Below are positions 7,750-16,942 of a DNA stretch of 64,000 bases, in pieces. The notes beneath the pieces are model-generated. The model was not told the origin of the DNA, searched no databases, and saw only the letters and a list, made by a program, of their open reading frames with translations. Location of the stretch: NCBI GenBank assembly GCA_023441055.1, contig JAEZQY010000047.1, forward strand, positions 248,001-312,000, in the 5' to 3' direction. The DNA is from Bacillota bacterium. GTDB lineage: Bacteria; Bacillota; Bacilli; Paenibacillales; UBA4045. How positions within the stretch are numbered: the stretch's first letter is position 1; each line of letters starts with the position of its first letter. Both the position numbers and the translations under genes were made by a program.

Positions 7750-9357
7750 TCAGAAAGCCGGCGTATAGACATCCCGAATTCCCATCAGTCCGTCACCGTA
7801 GATCACTTCCAGCGTATGGCTATTGCCGCCGGTATCCGTGATCGAATAGATGAAGCCATAGTCGTTGTGAATGGAGTAATTGCCGAGATCCAGAGACTCG
7901 CGGTACGCTGTAATCGTATCTTCAGCTACCCAGAGCGGCACTTCGAGATCGTCCGCATTCATGAAGCTGGCCAGCTCCGCGGCCTGATCCTGAGCAATCA
8001 AGTTCATGTACGTCTGCACCATCTCTTCTGCGAACGGATAGTATCTGACGTATGGGGTATGCACGATCGGCTGTCCCGTCTCTTGCTCATATCTGAGTGT
8101 GACGGCCCGTGACTGGTTTTCCAAGCTATTCACGTCAATATCATCCGCCGATTGATCACGATCCACAAGTATGAATCCATATTGCCGATCGGCGGGCGAG
8201 TGCGAGTTGCTATTCTCATCTATCGCAGCATGTAGTGACGCCAGATCGAAGTTTCGTTCCAACCCTTCGATCGCGCGGGATGCCATATCAAGCGTGAACC
8301 AGCTGAAGAAATCCGACCGCTTCAAGAAAGCATGCACGCCCGCTGCATCCTTCGCCTTGACCAGATCGATAAACTGGGTCATATCGGCCAGCGCTTGCAC
8401 GTCTTGCGGATTATCATTGGTTAGCTGCTGCTCTTCGCTGCTGTTCGGCTGTTCCGCACTGCTGTTCTGCTGATCCAGGCGTTCCTCACCAGCCAGCACC
8501 TCCCATAACCGCTTGAAGTGCTCAGCGTCCATCTTGAAGAACACGTCGGCATTGCTGTAACGAATATAACCGCCGCGAAGGACCATTAGCGTCACTCGTG
8601 TGCCATCTTTCAATTGCAGCGCGAGCTCCCTATAGTTGTCATCGTTCCGATAATCGCCCAGCTCAGCTTCGGCAGCCGCTCTAGTAACAGGCTCACTGGC
8701 ACTCAATAGTTCAGTGAAGTCGCTTATTAGTGCCGAGTCCTCAATCATTTGATAACTCTCAACCCCGTAATACCAATCGTTGTACGTTCTATAATGGGCC
8801 TCGGTCACATTCCCTGTCAGGCCCAGCTGACCGAACACATCCGCGCCGCTCTTCACTGTGATCCCGTTCAGGCACTCGTAGAGCTCAGCATAGACCTCTC
8901 CATCACGCTCCATATAGGTCATAACGCGAAACTCCGGGCTATACCCCTTCACCGCATATACATCCGCTTCACCAATTGAAGATGCGAATTCTACCGCATA
9001 GGCATCCTGCTTGCTCCACTCATTGATACCGGACTTCGTCCGCCCCAGCTTCTCGCCTAGCAATTCCGCCGCATACCCAGCGTCAATTTCAGTCGCAGTC
9101 TGCGTATAAATTTTGCCCTTATACACGATTAAACCAATCATATCCATGCTCGCAGCGTTGGAGCCTCGTGGCAGCTTGATCGCAGGCAGAACAACTCCGC
9201 CATCGACACCGGCTTCAGCTTCCTCATTTTTATTACTCCCATTGCTATGATTACTGCCACTTCCGTTCCCGCTGCCCATACAACCGACAAGCACTGCCGC
9301 AAGCAACAACGCGATCCCTGTGCGTATGATACTAGACCAGGCACACCATCTCACCAC
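7750..9357 (-). CDS. Putative lipoprotein, unknown function
   Basis: About 535 residues with a lipoprotein signal: hydrophobic TGIALLLAAVLVGC, lipobox LVGC, then a Gly/Ser/Asn-rich linker (GSGNGSGSNHSNGSNKN). The protein should be anchored outside the membrane. The body has two parts joined by a Ser/Glu/Gln-rich linker (about residues 300-325). The second part, with repeated short helices (QFIDLVKAKDAAGVHAFL, VQTYMNLIAQDQAAELAS), looks like two copies of a small domain with aromatic C-terminal strands. I chose GTG 9357 because GGAG lies 8 bases upstream; GTG 9366 overlaps that GGAG. No family is recognised. Confidence 0.72.
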   Translation of the reverse strand: MVRWCAWSSIIRTGIALLLAAVLVGCMGSGNGSGSNHSNGSNKNEEAEAGVDGGVVLPAIKLPRGSNAASMDMIGLIVYKGKIYTQTATEIDAGYAAELLGEKLGRTKSGINEWSKQDAYAVEFASSIGEADVYAVKGYSPEFRVMTYMERDGEVYAELYECLNGITVKSGADVFGQLGLTGNVTEAHYRTYNDWYYGVESYQMIEDSALISDFTELLSASEPVTRAAAEAELGDYRNDDNYRELALQLKDGTRVTLMVLRGGYIRYSNADVFFKMDAEHFKRLWEVLAGEERLDQQNSSAEQPNSSEEQQLTNDNPQDVQALADMTQFIDLVKAKDAAGVHAFLKRSDFFSWFTLDMASRAIEGLERNFDLASLHAAIDENSNSHSPADRQYGFILVDRDQSADDIDVNSLENQSRAVTLRYEQETGQPIVHTPYVRYYPFAEEMVQTYMNLIAQDQAAELASFMNADDLEVPLWVAEDTITAYRESLDLGNYSIHNDYGFIYSITDTGGNSHTLEVIYGDGLMGIRDVYTPAF

Positions 9358-9369
9358 ATCCAACACTCC

Positions 9370-9749
9370 ATTTCTATATACACTCCAAATATACAGGGCT
9401 TCCTACATCCAATCTGCTGCGTAAGCTCGGGCAATGGCGACACTTCACCATCTCTCACAAGGAAGCTCCTCACATCATACGGTGTATATGGACCCGGGAT
9501 TTCCAAAATATAATAAGTCGACTATGCTTATAGACGTTCATCGCAGAGAAAAGTTGTAAATTTTATAAAAAATGGTTATCCGAATCAATTTCATAAAGGC
9601 CTAAGCAGCTAGAATAGGAATTATATATTGATCTGAATGATCCACTCTGTCAATACAGCGCAACCTTTAGCTAGTCGCAAAGCTCGGTTGTCGCATATAG
9701 TCTCTGCTAAGAAGTTTTGCGTAGTTATGAAATTGATTTATGTATGAGC
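9370..9749. other. Intergenic region without a gene
   Basis: About 380 bases between the lipoprotein start and the kinase-like gene end hold no frame with a ribosome site. The part from 9520 to 9600 is AT-rich (including TTTTATAAAAAATGG) and may carry promoter elements, but no convincing -35/-10 pair was found. Confidence 0.5.
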
Positions 9750-10664
9750 CTAATCCGACAGTGCCCGCATGATGTTGGATTTCGCCTCCGCCGCAATCGC
9801 TTCATTCCCGTCATCGACCGCTTGCATTAAGATCAGCACGGGGATGTATACCGCGATCAGCCGCGCCAGCAGCTTCGTTTCCTCGTCCGCTCCTCCGTAC
9901 GTTTCGAAAAACACGCCGCGAGCGTAAGGTGGTAAAAAGCTGTAAGCAACGCTCAAATCACAAGCTGGATGGCCTACGCTCAGATCGCCCCAATCAATGA
10001 TGCCGGAAACGATCCCATTCTCATTCACAAGCATATTTTTGAAATGAAGATCGCCATGAAGCAGTGCATTCACCGCCTCAACACGGTCCTTTTGCAGCCT
10101 GCTGATATACGCTTCTATCACACCGAACTCCTCCAGCGACAAGTGTTCAGCCACCTTCGATAGAAAGCCCTCCAATTTCACTTTGCGCGATGCGATGTCC
10201 GTCAAGCTTCGGTGATCTTGCTGAACTCCGCACTTCAGCGCCGCCTGCACCGGAAACTCATGCAATCTCCGCAAAAATCTCGCCAGCTTCTCTGCCGATA
10301 AGGCCCGGCGTTCTTCCGTCAAACCGATTGGGAAATCTCCTAGCACGTAGGCATAGCCAAGAAATGGCGCCGGGTATTCGTCACTTGCCTCGCCATAAAA
10401 CAACGGTTTCGGATAGGGGATGGTCATATAGGCCTCCAGCTTCGGCAGCAGCTTCCATTCCATACGAATCGAGTCAACTGCAATCGTTCTTCTTGGAAAC
10501 CGGAACACGTACTCGTCGCCTATGAGAAAAACCGTATTGTCCCAGCCCCAGCCCAATCGCTTCACTTGCTTCGATGACAGCTGAGGGAATTGTCTGCCGA
10601 TCAGCGTCCGCGCCTGCTCTTCACCAACCTCCCACTCCGCATCCCATACATTGGTTCCTCCCAT
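9750..10664 (-). CDS. Aminoglycoside-phosphotransferase-family kinase
   Basis: A 304-residue APH-fold kinase. The Brenner motif HGDLHFKNML (His203-Asp205) provides the catalytic aspartate and IDWGD (about residue 223) the metal-binding one; the N-lobe has the nucleotide loop GWGWDNTVFLIG and VFRFPRR. AGGAGG lies 9 bases before the ATG. Related enzymes phosphorylate aminoglycosides, macrolides or small metabolites, so resistance cannot be assumed. It is a single gene, separated by a terminator from the MFS pump upstream on the same strand. Confidence 0.86.
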   Translation of the reverse strand: MGGTNVWDAEWEVGEEQARTLIGRQFPQLSSKQVKRLGWGWDNTVFLIGDEYVFRFPRRTIAVDSIRMEWKLLPKLEAYMTIPYPKPLFYGEASDEYPAPFLGYAYVLGDFPIGLTEERRALSAEKLARFLRRLHEFPVQAALKCGVQQDHRSLTDIASRKVKLEGFLSKVAEHLSLEEFGVIEAYISRLQKDRVEAVNALLHGDLHFKNMLVNENGIVSGIIDWGDLSVGHPACDLSVAYSFLPPYARGVFFETYGGADEETKLLARLIAVYIPVLILMQAVDDGNEAIAAEAKSNIMRALSD

Positions 10665-10745
10665 GAATTGTCTGCCTCCTCGTTTCTTACGTTATTTAGA
10701 CGTTTACATTCCCTGGAAGTTACGCATAATTGCCCGCTTCTGCTG

Positions 10746-10796
10746 CAAAAAGCCGCTCTGTCCAACCAGAGATCATCTGGCCAAACCAAGCGGCTT
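10746..10796 (-). terminator. Intrinsic terminator of the MFS gene
   Basis: Read on the minus strand, AAGCCGCT (complement of 10789-10796) pairs with AGCGGCTT (complement of 10750-10757) across a 31-base loop, followed by a run of T. It lies 36 bases after the MFS stop at 10832. Confidence 0.7.
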
Positions 10797-10831
10797 ACTG
10801 TTTATGCTTCAATTATCCAAGCTAATTCCCG

Positions 10832-12295
10832 CTAGGCTGCCTGCTGATCAGGCTGTTCCACTGGCGGCTTCGTGCGCTTCACGAAGAAGCCGATAACGAG
10901 CGCGATTACCGTGAAGCCTGCTCCGATAATGAAGGAGCGATGGAAGCCTGCAACCATGGCTTCGATCCCCTCTGCCGGATTCAGTGGATCCTGCGAGGCC
11001 GCCATATAATCCTTGGCCCCGGATGACATAATGCTGATGAACAGCGCCATGCCGATTGCGCCGGACACCTGCTGCAACGTGTTCATGATCGCCGTGCCGT
11101 GTGCATAGAGTGAACGCGGCAGCTGGTTCAGACCGGATGTCTGCGCAGGCATCATAATCATCGACATCGCCACCATCATCATGACGTGCAGCATAATCAC
11201 ATAACCGCCGGTCCAAGTGGATTCAATGCCAGAGAACAGCCACATGGTTACGACCAGCAGCAACAGGCCCGGAATCACCAGCACTCTTGGTCCGTACATG
11301 TCGAACAGCTTCCCCGAGATTGGCGCGAGAATCCCGTTAATGATCCCGCCAGGCATCATAATTAGTCCAGCGCTGAGCGCCGATAAGAGCAGCACATTCT
11401 GCATGAATAGCGGCAGCATGATCATCGTCGAGAACATCGCCATCATCAGAATGAGCATGAGCACAGTGACGAGCGAGAACATCGGATACTTGAAGGTGCG
11501 CAGATCAAGGATCGGCGTATCCATGACAAGCTGTCGCCATACGAACAGCAGCAGGCTGACTCCGCCGGCAGCCAGGCACCAGATGACGACAGGGTCCGTC
11601 CAGCCAAGCTTGCCAACGCTGCTGAAGCCATAGACGATGCCGCCGAATCCGATCGTCGACATGACTAGCGATAGAATGTCCACCTTGGGCTTCGTAATGT
11701 GACTAACATTCTTCAGAAAGATGGTAGCGAACAGAATAGAGAATGCAGCTAATGGAACGACCATATAGAACAGCCATCTCCAGCCCAATGAATCCACGAT
11801 AAGACCAGACAGTGTTGGTCCAATGGCCGGCGCAGTCATGATGACTAGTCCGATCATCCCCATCGCCGCGCCCCGGTTCTCCGGCGGGAAGATAATAAGG
11901 ATCGTATTCATGAGTACCGGCAGCATCAGACCGGTCCCCAGTGCCTGTATTACCCGACCAGCTAATAACACCTCGAAGGTCGGCCCTACGCCGCACACAA
12001 TCGTACCGATTGTGAACAGTGTCATCGCGCCTATGAACATCTGACGCGTGGTGAACCATTGTTGCAGGAGTGCTGTGACCGGCACAAGGATGCCGATTAC
12101 CAGCATATAGGATGTTGAAAGCCATTGCACGGTCGTCTCAACGATCCCGAATTCCTTCATCAGATCCGGGAATGCAATGTTAAGCAATGTCTCATTCAGG
12201 ATGGAGACGAAGGCTCCGATAATGAGCGCCGCTACGATGGGTCCTCGTTTTATTTTGCTAAGATCTATATTGCTGTGTGAATGTCCACTCTCCAA
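10832..12295 (-). CDS. MFS multidrug efflux pump, DHA2 (14-TM) family
   Basis: A 487-residue major-facilitator proton antiporter with fourteen hydrophobic segments, as in the EmrB/QacA/LmrB group. Visible family motifs are WLSTSYMLVIGILVPVTALL in segment 2, GRVIQALGTGLMLPVL in segment 4 and MGMIGLVIMTAPAIGPTLSG in segment 5 (motif C, antiporter). The start is TTG 12295, preceded by GAGGGGGAG at 5 bases. A strong promoter and a GC hairpin lie upstream. The N-terminus (ESGHSHSNIDLSKI) is cytosolic. Drug or toxin export is the family role; substrate unknown. Confidence 0.9.
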   Translation of the reverse strand: MESGHSHSNIDLSKIKRGPIVAALIIGAFVSILNETLLNIAFPDLMKEFGIVETTVQWLSTSYMLVIGILVPVTALLQQWFTTRQMFIGAMTLFTIGTIVCGVGPTFEVLLAGRVIQALGTGLMLPVLMNTILIIFPPENRGAAMGMIGLVIMTAPAIGPTLSGLIVDSLGWRWLFYMVVPLAAFSILFATIFLKNVSHITKPKVDILSLVMSTIGFGGIVYGFSSVGKLGWTDPVVIWCLAAGGVSLLLFVWRQLVMDTPILDLRTFKYPMFSLVTVLMLILMMAMFSTMIMLPLFMQNVLLLSALSAGLIMMPGGIINGILAPISGKLFDMYGPRVLVIPGLLLLVVTMWLFSGIESTWTGGYVIMLHVMMMVAMSMIMMPAQTSGLNQLPRSLYAHGTAIMNTLQQVSGAIGMALFISIMSSGAKDYMAASQDPLNPAEGIEAMVAGFHRSFIIGAGFTVIALVIGFFVKRTKPPVEQPDQQAA

Positions 12296-12321
12296 GTAAG
12301 CTCCCCCTCAAAATGAAATGC

Positions 12322-12377
12322 CGCGGAGCGCATCCGCGACAATATACAAAAATACCGAAATTTCATTCTATTGTCAA
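12322..12377 (-). promoter_or_regulatory. Promoter and leader hairpin of the MFS gene
   Basis: On the minus strand TTGACA (12377-12372) and TATTTT (12354-12349) are 17 bases apart, a near-consensus sigma-A promoter. Just downstream, a perfect 6-bp inverted repeat CGCGGA-gcgca-TCCGCG (12322-12338) would lie at about +5 to +20 of the transcript, a place where a repressor could bind or a leader hairpin form. Confidence 0.65.
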
Positions 12378-12460
12378 TGGCTATGTACGACTTTTCGCAC
12401 ATCATCGTGAATTGTACGATCAGACATGATAAACTCAAGAGAGATCATGATGGAGTGAAT

Positions 12461-12661
12461 TTGAAATTGTCTAACCTATCGAAGGTATCCAAGATTAATT
12501 GTATGAAGTGCCGGCATTACTATGTCACCTGGGACCCCAATCACCCTAACGGGTGTCGCGCATTCGGCTTTAAGACGAAGCAGCTGCCAAGTTCAGCCGT
12601 GCTCCATTCTTCCGGCCAGCCGTGTATGAAATTCCAGCCGAAGAGAACCGTCAGGAGGTGA
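12461..12661 (+). CDS. Small conserved four-cysteine protein, unknown
   Basis: About 66 residues with the pattern CMKCRHYYVTWDPNHPNGCR, then AFGFKTKQLPS and SSGQPCMKF. The arrangement of cysteines (CxxC, C, C) and the aromatic/proline framework resembles a small Bacillota family sometimes annotated loosely with uracil-DNA glycosylase; I treat the function as unknown, probably metal binding. The start is taken as TTG 12461 (GGAG five bases upstream); GTG 12455 is possible. It ends 17 bases before the convergent amidase end. Confidence 0.65.
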   Translation: MKLSNLSKVSKINCMKCRHYYVTWDPNHPNGCRAFGFKTKQLPSSAVLHSSGQPCMKFQPKRTVRR

Positions 12662-12678
12662 CTCCCAGCAGCCGACGC

Positions 12679-14160
12679 TTATTGATTCAATTTAGGCACA
12701 ACCCGCATCTGTGTGGCCTGTTCGTAGCTATATGCCAATTTGAACAGCATCGGCTCGCTGAATGCAGTACTGATGAAGGAAATGCCTTGAGGACCCTTGG
12801 TCGAATAGCCTCCCTCGGCTATTACGCCTGTCTCGGCATAACCTGCAGGAACGGTTAACACCGGATATCCGGCTCTAGCCGCCAGATCATCGCCGTCATC
12901 ATTCCCCAGGAACAACAGCGCATCAAGCTTGTATCGGTTCAACGCATAATCGATGCCCTGTTCACGAGCCATGTGATGATTCATTCTTAGACTATCCAGA
13001 TAGTCCTGTTCGGTGAGCGATCCGCTTGTTCCTTCCGATTCGATCAACAGATCCTGACCATACTTCAAGGCCAGATCAGCGTGCTGCGTATTATAGGCAA
13101 TCACCTCGCCTAATGTATGGACCGGAACCTCTTCACTGAGCTGCGACAAATAACGATTAATGCCAGCCTTGAACTCATATTGCAGAACCCTCCAATCCCA
13201 AGCTACCTCTGCACACGGCAGTTCGACCGGATCTATGATCGTTGCCCCGCTGCGCTTCAGGACCGCTATGGCGTCTTCGATGATCGCCAGCCTTGCGGCA
13301 TCCAGCTCCCGATAATAGTAACGCGGAATGCCGATCCGGGCATGCCGCAGGTAGTCAGCATCGAGAAATCGTGTGTAGTCAGTATGCCCATATCGCTCAG
13401 AGTCTAGCGTAGCCTGATCGCGCTCATCGACGCCTGTTAACGCACCAAGCAGAATCGCCGCATCCCGAACCGTTCTCGTCATCGGTCCGGCTGTGTCCTG
13501 GCTGTGCGAGATTGGAATGATGCCCGACCTACTGACCAGCCCGATGGTGGGCTTCAGTCCGACGAGACTGTTCTGGTTGCATGGGCTGATGATCGAACCG
13601 GTCGTCTCTGTCCCGATCGCGGCAGCTGCAAGATTGGCGGCGACTGCAACTGCAGAGCCCGAACTGGAGCCGCCGACGAACACCTCTCCAGGACCATATG
13701 GATTCAATACGAGCCCTCCTCTAGAGCTGTATCCCGCCCATATGTCCGTGGACATATACCCGGCCCATTCGGTCATATTGGTCTTGCCTAGCAGGACTGC
13801 GCCTGCCTTACGCAGCTGCGCGGCAACGTATGCATCCGCCGCCGCATAGGAATCCGCCAGCGCGATAGATCCGGAGCTCGTGTGCATCCGATCTGCCGTA
13901 TCGATATTATCCTTAAGCAGAATGGGAATGCCGTGCAGTAGGCCGCGCCGACCTTGCGTAACACGCTCCTGATCAAGGGAGCGCGCAATCTCCAGCGCAT
14001 CCGGATTGATTTCGAGAATTGAACGCAGGAAGCCATCTATCTTCACGATCCGCGCAAGATAGAATTCAACCAGCTCCTCTGAGCTTAGGATTCCCGCATC
14101 CATCGCATCTTGCATACTGGCTATATCTGCTTCTATGATCCACTCTTCCAGTCTTAGCAT
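12679..14160 (-). CDS. Amidase-signature family hydrolase
   Basis: A 493-residue amidase of the amidase-signature family, which hydrolyses amide bonds with a Ser-cisSer-Lys triad. The lysine is in IPILLKDNIDT, the glycine/serine loop is GGSSSGSAVAVAANL, and the nucleophile serine is in GTETTGSI. These are followed by LVGLKPTIGLVSRSG and DTAGPMTRTVRDAA, typical of free amidases rather than GatA (no GatB/GatC genes nearby). AAGGTGG lies 7 bases before ATG 14160. Cytosolic, single gene. The substrate is unknown. Confidence 0.9.
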   Translation of the reverse strand: MLRLEEWIIEADIASMQDAMDAGILSSEELVEFYLARIVKIDGFLRSILEINPDALEIARSLDQERVTQGRRGLLHGIPILLKDNIDTADRMHTSSGSIALADSYAAADAYVAAQLRKAGAVLLGKTNMTEWAGYMSTDIWAGYSSRGGLVLNPYGPGEVFVGGSSSGSAVAVAANLAAAAIGTETTGSIISPCNQNSLVGLKPTIGLVSRSGIIPISHSQDTAGPMTRTVRDAAILLGALTGVDERDQATLDSERYGHTDYTRFLDADYLRHARIGIPRYYYRELDAARLAIIEDAIAVLKRSGATIIDPVELPCAEVAWDWRVLQYEFKAGINRYLSQLSEEVPVHTLGEVIAYNTQHADLALKYGQDLLIESEGTSGSLTEQDYLDSLRMNHHMAREQGIDYALNRYKLDALLFLGNDDGDDLAARAGYPVLTVPAGYAETGVIAEGGYSTKGPQGISFISTAFSEPMLFKLAYSYEQATQMRVVPKLNQ

Positions 14161-14325
14161 CACTAGCCCACCTTAATAAACCATGATTGCTCTCATCATG
14201 ACATATCGGCATTACGCCGAGGTAGCTAGAAAATCATTATACCTATTCTTCCTTAGATTCGGTGGGTGGCGGAGTTAGCGGAGTTGGTGGAGTAGAGGCA
14301 GGAACTTGATTAGTTGACGCGAGCA

Positions 14326-14504
14326 TGCATTTTGTGCAGGTAATTCAATTGATTTTGCGAAGTTTGGCGTTTAGCCTGTATTTTGTACAGTTAATCCATG
14401 CTATTCCGGTATAACAAGATGAAAGGCATTGAATTTACTGTACTTTATACAGGATGAATTTGGCGATCAGGTAGCGCTCGCGGAATAGCTGTACATTCTG
14501 CAGG
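14326..14504. repeat. 51-bp spaced palindromic repeat, locus D
   Basis: In the 427-base gap upstream of the amidase, four short near-palindromes occur: TGCATTTTGTGCAGG (14326), TGTATTTTGTACAG (14377), TGTACTTTATACAGG (14439) and TGTACATTCTGCAGG (14490). Spacings are 51, 62 and 51 bases. The intervening sequence is poorly conserved. No reading frame with a ribosome site is seen; the rest of the gap (14161-14325) holds nothing recognised. Confidence 0.8.
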
Positions 14505-14587
14505 ATGTTAACCCGCCGAGCCCTACTGTCACGCAATTCTAATACCATTCACACTAGTCGTTTCACACTAGCCATACTATGAACACG

Positions 14588-14800
14588 CTATTCCCGCAGC
14601 GCGTCTCTAAGCTTGCTGTGCATCAGATGCGTCGCAGCGCTCGACGACGACGGCTTCCTCTGAACCGACAAGCCGAGACTGCTTAACGCTTCCTCGAGAA
14701 ACTGCTCCAGATCCTCATCGATATATCCTGCGTCATGGAACAATTGGCTCAAGCTTCTCCTGAGTTGCTCCGCGTTCCACCGTGCGTTAATCTGGCTCAA
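14588..14800 (-). CDS. Small unknown protein, putative
   Basis: A 70-residue frame from TTG 14800, with AAGGAG ten bases upstream. It is predicted mostly helical and charged: RWNAEQLRRSLSQLFHDAGY, DEDLEQFLEEALSSL, then a serine-rich basic tail. The longer frame to 14827 has no ribosome site. No family is recognised. It diverges from the YneQ-like gene at 14855. Confidence 0.5.
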   Translation of the reverse strand: MSQINARWNAEQLRRSLSQLFHDAGYIDEDLEQFLEEALSSLGLSVQRKPSSSSAATHLMHSKLRDALRE

Positions 14801-14854
14801 TGGTCGTCGTCTCCTTCGTATGAACAATTATGTTAGAATAAATGAATAGAGAGG

Positions 14855-15169
14855 ATGTGCAATGCATTGGCATTCGGAATTTCCAGAGAGGAATTAATAG
14901 CGTGGAAGGCATCGGTCAATCGCGGTGAGATTGCTTACCTGACTCATTATTGGTATGATCCGCGATTCCCCCATTACAGGACGGTAACCAAGGTGGGCTG
15001 CAGCGATCTGGCGCGGCTGACAGACTGGTGCATCGCCAACGATCTACCTCCCCGATATATTCACAAGCGATCGCAATTCCCTCACTTCGACCTGATCGGT
15101 CCCAAGCAGAAGCAGATTCTGCTAAGCGAGGGCCTTCATGATCACCTGACTCGCTTTCATATAATCTGA
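14855..15169 (+). CDS. YneQ-like small protein, unknown function
   Basis: A protein of 100-104 residues with motifs SREELIAWKASVNRGEIAYL, THYWYDPRFPHYRTVTKVGC, FPHFDLIGPKQ and LHDHLTRFHII. These resemble the uncharacterised Bacillus YneQ family as I remember it. GAGAGG lies directly before ATG 14855 and 12 bases before the in-frame TTG 14867, so either could be the start. The many conserved His, Asp and Cys residues suggest a metal or nucleic-acid role, but none is shown. Confidence 0.7.
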   Translation: MCNALAFGISREELIAWKASVNRGEIAYLTHYWYDPRFPHYRTVTKVGCSDLARLTDWCIANDLPPRYIHKRSQFPHFDLIGPKQKQILLSEGLHDHLTRFHII

Positions 15170-15206
15170 CCGTCTGGATGGATCCACGCAGGGGTAGTCC
15201 GATGGC

Positions 15207-15920
15207 TCAAGCTCCGCCTTCCTGATTAGCGCGCCCAGTCAAGCGCTCGCTCGTGTCCGTTGCAATGCCGTTCAGACGCTTCGTGAACGTTGCCCTCCAA
15301 TTCGCCGATAGGGCATCGACCTTCAGAATGCGCTCGATCGCTGCCTCATCACCCTTATCCTGGTGCATAATGCGATTCGCTTCTGCCACGCTGAATCGCA
15401 GCTGATGCTCAGATAGACGGACTAAGCCGTCCGATCGTGACACCCTTCCTTCCTGCAACACACGAAAATAATACCCGGTAAAGCCCGTTTCTTCTACCAT
15501 AGCAGGCAACTGCGGCAATCCGTGCTTCATTGACAGTTTATAGCACGGCTGACGCGGCTGACTCACCTGAACAATGGCCTCCCCGAATCGGAATGCATCG
15601 CCGATGCACACATCTGATTCTGGCAGACCTTGTAGGGTTATATTTTCGCCGAAGGCGCCGTATTCGAATGTCTTACCCAGCCGCTCCGCCCAGTAAGCAT
15701 AGTGCTCGAACGGATAGACGCAGACCGCCTTGTCTGGGCCGCCATGATGGATGAGGTCACCCTGACCGTCACCCTGCAGATTCGTTCTGCTCAGATGAAG
15801 CGGGCCCTCCACAGACTGCTTCGATATCCCAGTGAGGATTTCCTTGTTCCGATATTGCGCCGGCTGGGGCATCCCGACGCGCAGTGAGATAATCTCGGCA
15901 CGGCTAACTTGGCTGGTCAT
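15207..15920 (-). CDS. MOSC domain protein (YiiM-like)
   Basis: A 237-residue MOSC-domain protein. Evidence: GPLHLSRTNLQGDGQGDLIH, HHGGPDKAVCVYPFEHYAYW, FGENITLQGLPESDVCIGD and the conserved cysteine in QPRQPCYKLS. MOSC proteins bind molybdenum cofactor or handle Mo-linked reductions of N-hydroxylated compounds. AAGGTGGGG precedes ATG 15920. The gene follows the HemD-like stop by only three bases, so it is the third member of a small operon with that gene and the 44-residue peptide. Confidence 0.88.
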   Translation of the reverse strand: MTSQVSRAEIISLRVGMPQPAQYRNKEILTGISKQSVEGPLHLSRTNLQGDGQGDLIHHGGPDKAVCVYPFEHYAYWAERLGKTFEYGAFGENITLQGLPESDVCIGDAFRFGEAIVQVSQPRQPCYKLSMKHGLPQLPAMVEETGFTGYYFRVLQEGRVSRSDGLVRLSEHQLRFSVAEANRIMHQDKGDEAAIERILKVDALSANWRATFTKRLNGIATDTSERLTGRANQEGGA

Positions 15921-15923
15921 CGG

Positions 15924-16760
15924 TCACCCCACCTTATCGCTCCCCGCATAGTAATGCGCGAGTGCAATGATCATCGCACCCATCCGTTCATTATCCGGCG
16001 CGACGATACGGTCAACCCCAATATCACGCAATGCCGCCTCTGTCACCTTGCCGACGGCAACCGCTACGACTGGACCGCGCAGAGCAGCTAGCAGCTCCTC
16101 TTCCCTGCCGCTCTCCTTGAGATAAGCATACAGGTAGCGCACCTGCAGAGCAGTCGTAAAGCAGATCGCGTCCAACGATTGTTCCCGAATCTCCTGACAT
16201 AGCTGCTCGACCACATCCGCTTCTGGCGGAATATGCTCATAGGGCGTCAGAATGTGAACATTGGCTCCCCGCTCTACCAGATAATCGACCCATTCCGGCA
16301 TCGGCTCGCCATGTAGCTGCAAGGCAACATGCTTGCCCTTGAAGTCTTCATCCGCCAGCGCATCGATCAAGCTGCGTACGGTACCATCGTGATCCTCCAC
16401 ATCAGGCGCAACATCGATGCGCTTCAATGCGGCGAACGTCTTATAGCCTCTTGCTGCTACCTTCGATTCGCGAATGATAGTCAAGAGCTGCTCCCGAATA
16501 CCGAGTGACTCGGCCTGGTCGAGCAACGCATCCAGCCCCATGCCCGTCGTGAACACACACCAGTCTGCTCCAGCGGAAGCCAGATCCTTGAGTTGAGCCG
16601 CCGACACATCATTAGCGAGCACCGTCGTGCCCTGCAAAGGGCGCACCAGCGGCACGCCACCCTGCTTCTCGATGATTGCACTAATCTCATTGCCCTTGCG
16701 AGCTCCTGCGATTACGACCCGCTTATTCCGCAGGGCCAGATCCTTCTCCTCAGACATCAT
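15924..16760 (-). CDS. Uroporphyrinogen-III synthase-like (HEM4) protein
   Basis: A 278-residue two-domain HEM4-family protein: RVVIAGARKGNEISAIIEKQ at the start, DWCVFTTGMGLDALLDQ in domain 1, ICFTTALQVRYLYAYLKESG and VVAVAVGKVTEAALRDIG in domain 2. The family closes hydroxymethylbilane to uroporphyrinogen III for heme and siroheme. Here there are no other hem genes, so it may be a stand-alone paralogue. It overlaps the upstream 44-residue gene by four bases and precedes the MOSC gene by three, implying co-translation. A role in siroheme supply or regulation is conceivable but unproven. Confidence 0.82.
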   Translation of the reverse strand: MMSEEKDLALRNKRVVIAGARKGNEISAIIEKQGGVPLVRPLQGTTVLANDVSAAQLKDLASAGADWCVFTTGMGLDALLDQAESLGIREQLLTIIRESKVAARGYKTFAALKRIDVAPDVEDHDGTVRSLIDALADEDFKGKHVALQLHGEPMPEWVDYLVERGANVHILTPYEHIPPEADVVEQLCQEIREQSLDAICFTTALQVRYLYAYLKESGREEELLAALRGPVVAVAVGKVTEAALRDIGVDRIVAPDNERMGAMIIALAHYYAGSDKVG

Positions 16761-16891
16761 TGTCGCCGTACCTCATCGTTATGTCCTTCCCACTTCCTAG
16801 AGTAGGCCTTCCTCGTTACCCATAGTGTTAATCCCAGAAGAATAATGAATAAGATTACCGTGAACACCCATACGATCCCAGGCACATGCAT
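16757..16891 (-). CDS. 44-residue single-pass membrane peptide
   Basis: From ATG 16891, with CAGGAGG nine bases upstream, the product has one membrane span (about residues 7-27, VWVFTVILFIILLGLTLWV) and a charged C-terminal tail (RKAYSRKWEGHNDEVRRQ). Its stop overlaps the start of the HemD-like gene, so the two are translationally coupled. A promoter lies 50-80 bases upstream. It is not part of the longer frame to 16972, which lacks a ribosome site. Function unknown. Confidence 0.75.
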   Translation of the reverse strand: MHVPGIVWVFTVILFIILLGLTLWVTRKAYSRKWEGHNDEVRRQ

Positions 16892-16942
16892 CTGAATTTC
16901 CTCCTGTTGACTGTATTCCAGTTGTCTTGAATCCTTACCTCT

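Noticed and set aside
7461..8112. Reading frames with 17-residue repeats over locus A, and similar ones over 19162-19606
   Set aside because: They are open only because 51 is a multiple of three; no ribosome site, and the tail of the first runs antisense through the lipoprotein gene.
9750..10664. Confirmed aminoglycoside resistance gene
   Set aside because: The kinase motifs are sound, but the family has many other substrates and nothing in the context points to antibiotics.
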